In this document: positions 33,782-42,349 of the stretch, one piece after another
Layout: each line of letters starts with the position of its first letter
How positions within the stretch are numbered: the first letter of the stretch is position 1
Source: DATEDA01 sp963789885
Lineage (GTDB): Bacteria > Pseudomonadota > Gammaproteobacteria > Burkholderiales > SG8-39
Reading direction: 5' to 3'
Assembly (NCBI GenBank): GCA_963789885.1
Contig: CAWBNB010000006.1
Location: forward strand, 1-64,000
DNA length: 64,000 nucleotides
Notes under the pieces: model-generated
Told to the model about the DNA's origin: nothing
Seen by the model: the letters and a program-made list of their open reading frames with translations, nothing else
Database searches by the model: none
Program-made: the position numbers and the translations under genes

Positions 33782-34663
33782 ATGAAAGGCATCATCCTCG
33801 CCGGCGGCGCCGGCACGCGGCTGTACCCGGTGACGCAGGTCGTGTCGAAGCAGCTGCTGCCGGTCTACGACAAGCCGATGATCTACTACCCGCTGAGCAC
33901 GCTGATGCTCGCGGGGATCCGCGACATCCTCGTCATCTCCACGCCGCAGGACACGCCGCGCTTCGAGCAGCTGCTCGGCGACGGCTCGCGCTGGGGCCTC
34001 TCGCTCTCGTACGCGGTGCAGCCGGCGCCCGACGGGCTCGCGCAGGCGTTCATCATCGGGCGGACGTTCGTCGGCAAGTCGAGCTCCTGCCTGATCCTCG
34101 GCGACAACATCTTCTACGGCCACGGTCTCTCGAGCGACGTCCAGGCGGCGGCGAAGCGCGACGGCCGGCGCGACGGTCTTCGCCTACCCGGTGTCCGACC
34201 CGGAGCGCTACGGCGTGGTCGAGTTCGACGCTGCCGGACGGGCGGTCAGCATCGAGGAGAAGCCGAAGGCGCCGAAGTCCCACTACGCCGTCACCGGGCT
34301 CTACTTCTACGACAACCAGGTCCTCGACATCGCCGCGTCGCTCAAGCCCTCGGCGCGCGGGCGAGCTGGAGATCACCGACGTGAACCGCGTCTATCTCGA
34401 GCGCGGGCAGCTCGAGGTCGCGGTGATGGGCCGCGGCTACGCCTGGCTCGACACCGGCACGCACGAGTCGCTGCTCGAGGCGTCGCACTTCATCGAGACG
34501 ATCGAGCGCCGGCAGGGGCTCAAGATCGCGTGCCTCGAGGAGATCGCGTTCCGGATGGGCTACATCTCCGCCGCCGAGCTCGAAGCGCCTGGCCGCGCCG
34601 CTCGCGAAGAGCGGCTACGGCCAGTACCTCCTGCAGGTGCTGCGGGAGAAGACGCTGACGTGA
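33782..34663 (+). CDS. rfbA: Glucose-1-phosphate thymidylyltransferase (frameshifted)
   Basis: First enzyme of dTDP-L-rhamnose synthesis, making dTDP-glucose from glucose-1-phosphate and dTTP. The nucleotide-binding loop MKGIILAGGAGTRLYPVT and KQLLPVYDKPMIYYPLSTLM are intact, as are LILGDNIFYG, YGVVEFDAAGRAVSIEEKPK and AWLDTGTHESLLEASHFIE. Indels lie near 34170, 34362 and 34590. The stop overlaps the rfbC GTG by three bases. Span is about 294 residues, normal for the family. Confidence 0.93.
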
Positions 34664-35205
34664 ACGTCACGCCGACCGCCATCCCCGAGCGTGCTCGTGA
34701 TCGAGCCGAAGGTCTTCGGCGACTCGCGCGGCTTCTTCCTCGAGAGCTGGAACGAGCGCGCGTTCGCGGCCGCGGGCATCCCTGCGCCGCTTCGTGCAGG
34801 ACAACCACTCGCGCTCGGCGCGCAACGTTCTCCGCGGCCTGCACTATCAGCTTCGGCAGGCGCAGGGGAAGCTCGTGCGCGTGATCGCCGGCGAGATCTA
34901 CGACGTCGCGGTCGACATCCGCCGAAGCTCGCCGACCTTCGGGCGCTGGGTCGGGACTCGCGCTGTCCGCCGAGAACCGGCGAATGATCTGGGTCCCGCC
35001 GGGTTTCGCGCACGGCTTCCTGGTCGTCTCGGACGCCGCCGAGGTGCTCTACAAGGCCACCGACTACTACGCGCCCGAGCACGAGCGCACGATCGCCTGG
35101 AACGACCCCGAGCTCGCGATCGCGTGGCCGCTCACCGGCCCGCCGGTGCTCTCGGCCAAGGACGCGGCCGGCACGCGTCTACGGGACGCCGAGGTCTACC
35201 CGTGA
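34660..35205 (+). CDS. rfbC: dTDP-4-dehydrorhamnose 3,5-epimerase (frameshifted)
   Basis: Third enzyme of dTDP-L-rhamnose synthesis, a cupin-fold epimerase. It begins at GTG overlapping the rfbA stop (MNVTPTAIPE), then VLVIEPKVFGDSRGFFLESW. After further indels come NVLRGLHYQ (with the catalytic His), the strand VIAGEIYDVAVDIRRSSPTF, and MIWVPPGFAHGFLVVSDAAE with VLYKATDYYAPEHERTIAWN. Indels lie near 34692, 34790 and 34965. Span is about 182 residues, normal. It overlaps rfbD by four bases. Confidence 0.92.
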
Positions 35206-36030
35206 AGATCCTGCTCACCGGCCCGACCGGACAGGTCGGGTGGGAGCTCGCGCCGCTGCTCGCGCTCGCTCGGCGAGGTCGTCGCGCTCGACCGGAGCTG
35301 GACTTGACCTCGCCGATGCGGCGGCGATCCGCGCGCGGGTGCGCGACGCTGCGACGCCGACGTCATCGTGAACGCCGCGGCCTACACTGCAGTCGACCGC
35401 GCCGAGAGCGAGCCCGACCTCGCAACCGCGATCAACGGCACCGCGCCCGGCGTGCTCGCCGAGGAAGCGAAGCGCCTCGGCGCGCTGCTCGTTCACTACT
35501 CGACCGACTACGTGTTCGACGGCACCAAGGCCGCGCCGTACACGGAGGACGACCCGCCCAACCCGCTGAGCGTGTACGGCCGAAGCAAGCTGGAAGGGGA
35601 GCGCGCCATCCAGGCGAGCGGCGTGCCGTCATCTGATCCTGCGCACGAGCTGGGTGTACGCCGGGCCGGGGACACAACTTCCTGCTGACGATGCTCCGGC
35701 TCGGCGCCGAGCGTCCGGAGCTGAGGGTCGTCGACGATCAGCGCGGCGCGCCGACGTGGGCGCGCGACATCGCGGCAGCGACGATGCGAGCTCGCTCGCG
35801 AATCCGCCGAACGGGCTGTTCCACCTGACTGCCGCGGGAGCGACGACCTGGCACGGCTTCGCGTGCGAGATCATGCGGCAGGCGGGCTTGACGCCCGGCG
35901 GTCCACCGCATCCGCTCGGACGAGTACAAGACCGCCGCCCGTCGGCCCGCGAACTCGGTGCTCGACAACGCCCGGCTGCGCGAGGCAGCCGGCATCGTCA
36001 TGCCGGCGTGGGACGAGAGCCTCGTGAAAT
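35202..36030 (+). CDS. rfbD: dTDP-4-dehydrorhamnose reductase (frameshifted, 3' end uncertain)
   Basis: Last enzyme of dTDP-L-rhamnose synthesis. The NAD(P) motif ILLTGPTGQVGWELAPLL opens the protein, then NAAAYTAVDRAESEPDLA, VHYSTDYVFDGTKAAPYTED, the catalytic YGRSKLEGE, and LRLGAERPELRVVDDQRGAPTW. The C-terminal segment (SVLDNARLREAAGIVMPAWD) is clear to about 36020. Indels lie near 35270-35350, 35628, 35675, 35785 and 35905, so the exact stop is unsure; a stop near 36027-36030 would fit family length. It is convergent with the second FeeM-like gene, and the two 3' ends meet or overlap. Confidence 0.88.
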
Positions 36031-36682
36031 GCCTCGGCGGAGATCCGGCAGGCGCGCACCTGAGCGCCCGGTGCGCCCACGCCGTCGCACGCTCGTTCCG
36101 CTCCCGCATGCGCCGTTCGAACGCGGCGACCTCCAGCCGCAGCAGCACCGACGGCGCGAGCACGCGCGGGCAGAGCCGCCCCTCCGCAGCGACCGCGAAC
36201 CCGAACCGCCGACGGTAGAACGCGACGTGCCGGGGGTTGACCTCGACGAACACGTCGGTGACCGTCGCGTCGCCCGCGCACGATGGCGCGCACGCGGCCG
36301 AAGAGCGCCGCGATCACCGCCTTGGAGTGCGCGTGCGGCGCCACCGCGAACCGGCCGAGCTCGCACACGCCGCGGCCCTGCGAGCGGGCGGCGTCGATCT
36401 CCTCGCCGTAACTCTCGTCGGCGCGCAGGCGGGCGGGACCGTCGAAGCGCAACGTGAGCGTGCCGACCACCGATCCGCGCTCCGTGGCGATGAGCGTGAG
36501 GTCCGAGGTCGCGGGGCGCTGCGCGACAGGAGATAGCCGCGCCACGCGTAGCGCGAGTTGAGCAGTTCCACCGCGGCGCGTAGACTCGGACTCGATGCGC
36601 GCCACGCTCGACGGCGATCGGATCGTCCGCCAGCCCGCTCGGACGGGGCACGTCGGGCGAAAGACTCCCTACGTTGCTCCAC
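36000..36682 (-). CDS. FeeM-like acyltransferase (copy 2, frameshifted, ends approximate)
   Basis: A second GNAT-fold protein of the same family as the one at 27.2 kb. Shared landmarks are VVGTLTLRFDGPARLRADES, CELGRFAVAPHAHSKAVIAA and VEVNPRHVAFYRRRFGF, against VGTVSIRIDSEQGLSADELY, CEFTRLAVDVVNVSKPVLAG and IEVNPRHVPFYRRALKF in copy 1. The N-terminal segment AAVELLNSRYAWRGY is in another frame, and the NPRH segment in a third, so indels lie near 36530 and 36270. The termini are approximate: no clean start or stop could be fixed. It lies between rfbD (convergent) and the FtsX-type permease genes (same strand), so it could be the last gene of their transcript. Confidence 0.65.
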
Positions 36683-36823
36683 TGCAAGCCAATCGTGTGT
36701 GTCGTTGTAGGTGATTCGCGGCGCGATCGCATGCCGCGCGCCGACATGCCAGAGCGCGCAGGATTCAACTGTCTCTGCGCAGCGACAGCGCGTGCGCGCT
36801 GTCGTGTCGAGGCGACGGCGCGA

Positions 36824-38058
36824 TCAGACGTTCTGGCGGAGCGCGTCGACGACCGGGATGCGCGACACGCGCCACGCGGGCGGAATCGACGCGAGCACCG
36901 TCGCGATCCACGCCGATGACGAACGCGGACCGCGACCACCGAGGGCACGAGCCGGATCGCGGCGGTGTAGCCGAGGTTGGAGTTCGGCGGCGGCGGCATC
37001 GGGATGCCGATCGCGGAGATCGCGAACGCCAGCGCCGCGCCGACGATGCACGCCGAGTACCGCGCCGATCAGGCCGAGCAGCGCGCTCTCGACCATCACC
37101 GAGCGCGAAGATCTTGCGGCCGCGGTCGCCCACCGCCCGCATCGTGCCGAACTCGCCGATGCGCTCGAAGAGGCTCATGTTCACGCTGTTCACCACGCTG
37201 AGCAGCACCATGACGAGGATGATCAGCCGCAGCACGCCGAACTGCCGGTCGTAGAGCTCGACCGTCTTGTCGTAGAAGTCGTTGAGCTCGGTCCAGGCCT
37301 TCACCTCGAGGCCGCGCGCCGCGAGCGCCTCGCGCGCCTGCGGCGACGGCGGCGCGGTGTCGCGCGAACGCTCCGAGCGACACGACGAGCAGGTTCACGC
37401 CGCGGGTGTCGAGCAGCTCCTGGGCGGCCGCGAGCGGGATCTTGACCGCGCGCGCGTCGTAGTCCTTCGAGAAGCTCTGGAACACGCCCGACGACCTCGA
37501 AGTCGAGCGTGTTCATCGCGCCCTCGGCGGTGTTCGACGACGACCGTGACCGGATCGCCGGGCGCGAGCTTGAGCGCGTCCGCGACGCCCTGGCCGACCA
37601 GGATGCCGAAGCGATCCTTGTCGGTGAGCTGCCGGCCGGCGCTGACCACCAGATAGCTGCCGAGCTTGGCTTCCTTGTCGGGCTCGATCCCCTCGCCGAC
37701 GATCGCAAGGTCGGTCCGGCCGTTGTTCAGCAGCCCGGAGAACTGCACGCGGCCGAGGACGTCGGCCACCTCGCCCGCTGCGCCATGCGAGCGCCTTGAG
37801 CTCCTCCGGCGCGTCGATCATGTACTCGCTCGGGCGAGCGCGAGCCGTAGGAGAAGAAGCCCGCTCTTCGCGATCTGCAGGTGGCCCGGTCTGCGAGTGG
37901 ATGATCGCCTCGCCGAGCCGGAAGAACATGTCGTGGACGAATCCGCCGCTCAGGATCAGGCCGACGACGCCGAACACGATCGCCGCGAGCGTGATCGCGG
38001 TCCGCACGCGGTGCCGGAAGATGTTGCGCGGGCGAGTCGGTGATCGTCGGTCGAGCAT
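36824..38058 (-). CDS. FtsX/LolCE-type ABC permease B (frameshifted)
   Basis: Membrane subunit of an FtsX-class ABC exporter. It begins MLDRRSPTRPRNIFRHRVRT followed by a helix (AITLAAIVFGVVGLILSGGF). A periplasmic domain follows in pieces across frames (YMIDAPEELKALAW; VQFSGLLNNGRTDLAIVGEG), then membrane helices (LIILVMVLLSVVNSVNMSLF, ERIGEFGTMRAVGDRG, LLGLIGAVLGV) and the typical end PPAWRVSRIPVVDALRQNV. Indels are needed at many points, for example near 37100, 37370, 37490, 37540, 37790 and 37830. It begins four bases after the stop of permease A. Together they would form a heterodimer for the ATPase at 29 kb. Confidence 0.75.
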
Positions 38059-38062
38059 CCGC

Positions 38063-39316
38063 TCAGCGGTTGAAGCGCAGCGCGTCGACGATCCCAGCCG
38101 CGAGGCCTTCCAGGCCGGATAGACGCTCGCGGCGAGCGTCGTGACGACCGCCAGCACGAACGCGTCCTCGACGATGCGCGAGGCGTCACGCGGATCTCGG
38201 CGGCGAAGCCCCGAGCCATGCCCGGCGGCGGCGGCATCGGGATGCCGATCGCCGAGATGACGAGCGCGAGCGCGACACCGACGCACCACGCCGGCCACCC
38301 CGCCGAGGATGCCGAGCAGCACGCCCTCGACGAGGAACTGTCGCAGGACGCTGCGCGCGCGTCACGCCGAGCGCCATGCTCGGTGCCGATCTCGCCGGTG
38401 CGCTCCATCACGCTCATCATGAGCGTGTTCGAGATGCTGAGCACGATGATGATCGCGATGATGACCTTCACGACCGCCGCCTGCGCTGCGAGAGAGCGCC
38501 GCGCGTCTTGTTGTAGAAGTCGGCGAGCTCGTACCACGGCGTGAACTCGAACGCGCTTCGCGCGAACTCTGCGCGCCAGCTGCGTCGAGGTGCCGCGCGC
38601 GTGTCGCACGTGTCCGGCGAGCAGCAAGCACCAGGCCGTGATCGCCGGTGACGCGCAGCAGCGTCTTGCGCGGTCGCGAGCGTCACTCGCAGGGCGGAGT
38701 CGTCGTACGCCTTGGTGATCGTGGAACAGCCCGCGGACGCGGACCTCCACGGCGTTGATGCCGCCCGCCTCGGCGCTGCGAGCAGGACGACCTGGTCGCC
38801 GACCTTCACGCCGAGGTTCGCCGCGAGCCCTTCCCGAGGATCAGCCCGTGCGGGTCGCCGGTCGCGAGATCCTCCCCGTCGACGATGCTCACCGGCGGCG
38901 CCCCCGAGCGAGCGGTGGATCGCGGACTCCCGCTCCGGGACGACGCCCTCGCCGATGAACGAGATCGTCGAGTCGCCGTGGCTCACCAGCCCGCTGAACG
39001 AGAGCCGCGGGGCCAGCAGGCGGACCCGGGGGCTGGAGCTGATCGCGCTCCGCTCCGGCGCGTTGTCCGGCAGCAGGTAAGCGAACGGGTCGGCAATGCC
39101 CGATTCTAGATAACCGGCGCGATGGACACGGATGTGGCCGAACTGTGACCTGATCGCGATCTCGCGGTACTGATAGAAGTTCCAGTCGATCAACCCGCCG
39201 GCCAGGATCAAGGCAGCTACGCCCGAAGCGATTGCTGCAAGTGCCATCGCCGAGCGTCGGCGGTGCCGCAAGATATTGCGTAGCGCGAGCAGCAGGTGCA
39301 GCGCGACTTGGTTCAC
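38063..39316 (-). CDS. FtsX/LolCE-type ABC permease A (frameshifted)
   Basis: Partner of permease B. N-terminal LLLALRNILRHRRRSAMALA leads to a membrane helix (IASGVAALILAGGLIDWNFY), then a periplasmic domain (REIAIRSQFGHIRVHRAGYL; LLAPRLSFSGLVSHGDSTIS; AANLGVKVGDQVVLLA). The FtsX core follows: VKVIIAIIIVLSISNTLMMS, ERTGEIG, VISAIGIPMPPPPGM, ending GIVDALRFNR. I chose GTG 39316 because AGAGG sits about 6 bases upstream; an ATG at 39355 is the alternative. Several indels are needed (about 38160-38900). It is divergent from the ThiF-like gene. Confidence 0.75.
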
Positions 39317-39416
39317 GATCAGCCTCTGACGCCGGGAGTCCAGCAAACTTAGCATGATCCTCGTCGGCCACGGCCGGTGCTGCTAAAGTTCGCCACGTCC
39401 TCGCACAGGCAACCGA

Positions 39417-40298
39417 ATGGTGGACGCTGTCGACGCGCCGACATTTTCCTACGATGAGGCGTTTGCCCGGAACCTTGGGTGGGTTACCGCCGAGGAGCAG
39501 CAGACCCTCCGCAGGAAGCGCGTTGCGATCGCCGGGCTCGGCGGCGTAGGCGGCTCGCATCTATTGACGCTAACCAGGCTCGGGATCGGCGCGTTCAATA
39601 TCGCGGACTTCGACGCGTTCGAATTGGCAAATTTCAATCGGCAAGCAGGTGCGACTCTAAGCTCTCTCGGACGTCCAAAGGCTGACGTGCTCGCGCGAAG
39701 TGCGCGCGACATCAATCCAGAGCTTGATTTGAGAGTTTTCTCGAAAGGCGTGACCGAGGAAAATCTCTCCGGCTTCCTAGACGGTGTCGGTGTCTACCTC
39801 GACGGGCTCGACTTCTTCGCGTTTGCAGCGCGCAAGGCGCTGTTTGCCGCCTGTGCAGTCAGGCGAATTCCGGCCGTCACGGTGGCGCCACTCGGTATGG
39901 GAGCGGCGCTGCTTAACTTTCTTCCCGGCGGAATGACTTTCGAAGAGTACTTTCGCTGGGAGGGCTGCTCAGAGGAAGAGATGGCCGTCCGTTTCCTCGT
40001 CGGTCTCTCGCCGGCGCTTCTTCAGCGGTCCTATCTCGCCGACCGGAGCCGGGTGGACCTTGCTGCGCGCCGCGGACCCTCGACCGCGATGGCTTGCGAG
40101 CTCTGCGCGGGAGTCGCGGGGACCGAGGTGCTGAAGATCTTGCTTGGTCGCGGTAAGGTCATTGCAGCACCGCGTGGTGTCCACTTCGACGCGTATCGCA
40201 ACCGGGTCGCGCGCACGTGGCGTCCCCTCGGCAATCGGCATCCGGCGCAGCTGCTCGCGATCGCCCTGGCCAAGCGTCAGTTGAGAAGGCGCGCGTAG
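39417..40298 (+). CDS. ThiF/E1-like adenylyltransferase
   Basis: Member of the ThiF/MoeB/E1 superfamily, enzymes that adenylate a carboxylate, often the C-terminus of a small sulfur-carrier protein. The nucleotide loop GLGGVGG is at residues 40-46, the acidic end of strand 2 (DFDAFE) near 64, NFNRQAG at 72-78, and the conserved lysine in GRPKADV near 88. Only one CxxC (CELC, near 226) is seen where MoeB/ThiF have two for zinc. It has 293 intact residues. No ThiS/MoaD-like carrier gene is adjacent, so the substrate is unknown. The gene sits between the ABC permeases (divergent) and a methyltransferase (convergent); its codons are clean, unlike its left-hand neighbours. Confidence 0.8.
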   Translation: MVDAVDAPTFSYDEAFARNLGWVTAEEQQTLRRKRVAIAGLGGVGGSHLLTLTRLGIGAFNIADFDAFELANFNRQAGATLSSLGRPKADVLARSARDINPELDLRVFSKGVTEENLSGFLDGVGVYLDGLDFFAFAARKALFAACAVRRIPAVTVAPLGMGAALLNFLPGGMTFEEYFRWEGCSEEEMAVRFLVGLSPALLQRSYLADRSRVDLAARRGPSTAMACELCAGVAGTEVLKILLGRGKVIAAPRGVHFDAYRNRVARTWRPLGNRHPAQLLAIALAKRQLRRRA

Positions 40299-40304
40299 CG
40301 CACT

Positions 40305-41015
40305 CTATCTTCCGCTGAGCGGTCTGCGGGCCACAAAGTTGTAGGTATTCCCCGCGACCTCTTCCTCAATTATTTCGAAACCTGCGCCTCCAACGCGCTC
40401 GCGAATATCGTGCTGCTGATAGGGGCTATGCAGAATGCCCTTGCGCATACCCCAGCGGTTGATCCTGTCGGCGATCCACCGCAATGGCTCGGGGCCTCGT
40501 GGGAAGAGCAGAACGTTCGCGGCGAGGGTCCCGCCGGGCTTGAGTACGCGGAACACCTCCCGGAGGCCGGCCGAGATATCCGGGAAGCAGTGAATCGCGT
40601 TGGCGATATTAGCGGTGTCGAAGGTCTCGTCGGGCATGTTCAACGCGCCAACGTCCGCCTGCAAGAGTTCCACCTCTGGGACTCCCCGGAAGCGCCGTAT
40701 GGCGCCCGCAAGCATCGGCTCGGCATAGTCGAAGGCTACAATGTGGACGGTCGGCAGGCCCTTCCATCTCCGCCAACGCAGAACGAGATCGAGGAGGGTA
40801 GCCGTGCCGACCGCGACCTCCAGGTGCTGCGGTCCCATGTTCCGGCCGAACAGCCTCAGCTGCCTTCCGAGCGTGCTTCGGTAGGCAAATGTCAGGATGA
40901 AGAACCCCCGCACGTCGTACCACCACGGCGGCGAGTCGTATGCGGCGGCGATCCTCTCGAGGGCATCCTGGCGCATATAGCTTGGCTGCTCGTTCTCGGG
41001 CAGGCTAACGTCCAC
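40305..41015 (-). CDS. Class I SAM-dependent methyltransferase
   Basis: UbiE/Coq5-like small-molecule methyltransferase of 236 residues. The SAM region reads HLEVAVGTATLLDLVL, a variant of the usual DxGxGxG motif I, with IVAFDYAEPMLAGAIRRF as motif post-I, LLQADVGALNMPDETFDTA as motif II and ANAIHCFPDISAGLREVFRV with LKPGGTL as motif III. The C-terminal part (HDIRERVGGAGFEIIEEEVA) is typical. Substrate unknown. It ends seven bases from the ThiF-like stop, tail to tail. It may modify a lipid, a quinone or the product of the FeeM/ThiF genes; context alone supports the last idea. Confidence 0.82.
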   Translation of the reverse strand: MDVSLPENEQPSYMRQDALERIAAAYDSPPWWYDVRGFFILTFAYRSTLGRQLRLFGRNMGPQHLEVAVGTATLLDLVLRWRRWKGLPTVHIVAFDYAEPMLAGAIRRFRGVPEVELLQADVGALNMPDETFDTANIANAIHCFPDISAGLREVFRVLKPGGTLAANVLLFPRGPEPLRWIADRINRWGMRKGILHSPYQQHDIRERVGGAGFEIIEEEVAGNTYNFVARRPLSGR

Positions 41016-41332
41016 CCATCTTACAAGCCCCGCCGTAGCTAGTCATTCCGATAATCCTACGAAGAGCGCATAGCGCCTTTCTGGCCCCGGTGGATCGGCG
41101 GAGAAACCGACGGCGGCGGCTTACGGCAGGAGGGCGTGTCGACCCGCTCGGTCGACGAGGGGCTGGAATCCCGGGGATTGGGTGCTATCTCGAAGAGCCG
41201 GGCCTCGCGGCTTGCCGCCGAGGGTCGATGCTACGCGACGACGCGCGTAGTGAACTAATGAAAAACGGGTTGCGGATTCGAATCCGCAACCCGTTTCACA
41301 AGGAGAGATCCTGGAAGTCTTGACCGCTCTTG
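41016..41332. other. Intergenic region between methyltransferase and PEP-CTERM genes
   Basis: No convincing gene; short open frames here lack ribosome sites and family features. It contains the perfect 34-base palindrome at 41263-41296. It probably also holds the promoter of the methyltransferase gene, reading leftwards, which was not located. Confidence 0.5.
41263..41296 (-). terminator. Perfect 17-bp-stem palindrome, terminator of the PEP-CTERM gene
   Basis: The two arms, AAACGGGTTGCGGATTC and GAATCCGCAACCCGTTT, are perfectly complementary over 17 bases with no loop bases. On the minus strand the right arm is followed by TTTTT, which makes it a strong terminator for the gene ending at 41333. 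Its centre GCGGATTCGAATCCGC imitates a tRNA T-arm by chance. Confidence 0.8.
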
Positions 41333-42148
41333 CTACGCTGCCACTTCAGGCGAACGCCCTGTACGCCGCTTGCGGGCCAAGCCTGCTGCCCCTAGGAGCG
41401 CGATGCCAAGTAGCGCCAGCGAAGACGGCTCCGGGACGAATTCGACGTCCGCGGATCCGTTCAGGTTCAGAGTCGCACCAACCGCGGGGGTAAAGCCGTT
41501 GAATTGGCCGTTCTGCAGAGAGAATTTGTAGAACGGGCTCGGCACGTCGAAGAGGTTTGCTCCGCCGTTGATCAGATTGAAGGTGGTGAGCTGACCAAAG
41601 CTACCGCAATTGTTGCCTACGCCGCAGGTCAGGGTCCCGTCACCCGCCAGGCTCGAGCCGTTCGCGATGTTGATGTCATCCCCGGTGTTGATCAAAGGGT
41701 ACAACACCGCCCCACTCGCAGGATTCCCCGAGTTAGTCGTATTGGCCAATTCATCCCACCATAGGTTGAGGGCCGCCCCGGGGGTCAGGTTGAACGTCGT
41801 CGTCGACCCGCTCGTCGACCAGGTTCCGGAACCAAGAAGGGTGGCGTACAGGCCGTAGTTAGAGCCCAGCCCGGTCTGGGCGGCGTTGAACGTGACAGGG
41901 ACGTTGGTGTTGGCGAACTGACCCGCGATCCAGAGGAGCGAAACGTCGAAGGCCGTGGCGCTGGTAAAGGTGATGGTTTCGAAATAATTCCCAATTGCCT
42001 TGTCCGCAGTAAACGCGCCTAGCGAGCCTGCGTTTCCCGCGGAGAAATTATTGGGATTTACCTGGAACTCAGGGAATGCAGCCGCGGAGCCCGCCATGGC
42101 GACTCCAGAGGCAAGCGCGAATCCAACTAAAGTTTTCTTGAAGTACAT
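41333..42148 (-). CDS. PEP-CTERM surface protein, PepA-like (flocculation-associated type)
   Basis: Secreted protein carrying the exosortase sorting signal. The signal peptide (TLVGFALASGVAMAGSAAAF) is followed by a beta-rich, Asn/Thr/Gly/Ser-rich body starting with NNFSAGNAGSLGAFTADKAI and GNYFETITF, a pattern like the flocculation-associated PepA proteins of Zoogloea-type bacteria. The C-terminus has VPEPSSLALLGIALLG and the basic end ARKRRTGR, the PEP-CTERM anchor recognised by XrtA. It is 271 residues long and intact. ATG 42148 was chosen for AAGGAG 9 bases upstream. A sigma-54-type promoter precedes it and a strong terminator follows. Confidence 0.88.
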   Translation of the reverse strand: MYFKKTLVGFALASGVAMAGSAAAFPEFQVNPNNFSAGNAGSLGAFTADKAIGNYFETITFTSATAFDVSLLWIAGQFANTNVPVTFNAAQTGLGSNYGLYATLLGSGTWSTSGSTTTFNLTPGAALNLWWDELANTTNSGNPASGAVLYPLINTGDDINIANGSSLAGDGTLTCGVGNNCGSFGQLTTFNLINGGANLFDVPSPFYKFSLQNGQFNGFTPAVGATLNLNGSADVEFVPEPSSLALLGIALLGAAGLARKRRTGRSPEVAA

Positions 42149-42201
42149 TGCTCGATCTCCTTGTGGCCTATACGGTCTCATCTAGCCGCGCCCATCTCTA
42201 C

Positions 42202-42216
42202 GCAGATCCCGTGCCA
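42202..42216 (-). promoter_or_regulatory. Sigma-54-type promoter of the PepA-like gene
   Basis: Read on the minus strand the site is TGGCACG-GGAT-CTGC, which matches the -24/-12 consensus TGGCACG-N4-TTGC with the exact GG-to-GC spacing and one mismatch. Transcription would start near 42190, giving a leader of about 42 bases with AAGGAG. AT-rich DNA (42217-42260) lies upstream, where an activator could bind. Confidence 0.75.
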
Positions 42217-42349
42217 GGGTATATGTTTTTATGTAAATCAATATGTTACGGAGATCATCTATTGCGTAGGTTCTTCGCTTGTAAAGACTTCCGGCAGTGT
42301 CAAAGCAACATCCGAATTTGAGCCCTGGCGATATCTGCCGAGCGGTTGT

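Noticed and set aside
36711..37445. Plus-strand open frame across the permease B region
   Set aside because: Antisense to the FtsX-type permease, whose motifs are clear on the minus strand despite frameshifts.
28100..39316. Reading the frameshifted rfb, ABC and LolA-like genes as pseudogenes
   Set aside because: All catalytic motifs are kept, the shifts are single or double bases, and the same pattern affects genes across the whole contig; sequence error is the simpler explanation.
41263..41296. tRNA-like T-arm (GCGGATTCGAATCCGC)
   Set aside because: It is the centre of a perfect palindrome; no D-arm, anticodon arm or acceptor stem can be built around it.
41090..41323. A 77-codon plus-strand open frame before the PEP-CTERM gene
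   Set aside because: No ribosome site, no homology pattern, and it runs through the terminator palindrome.
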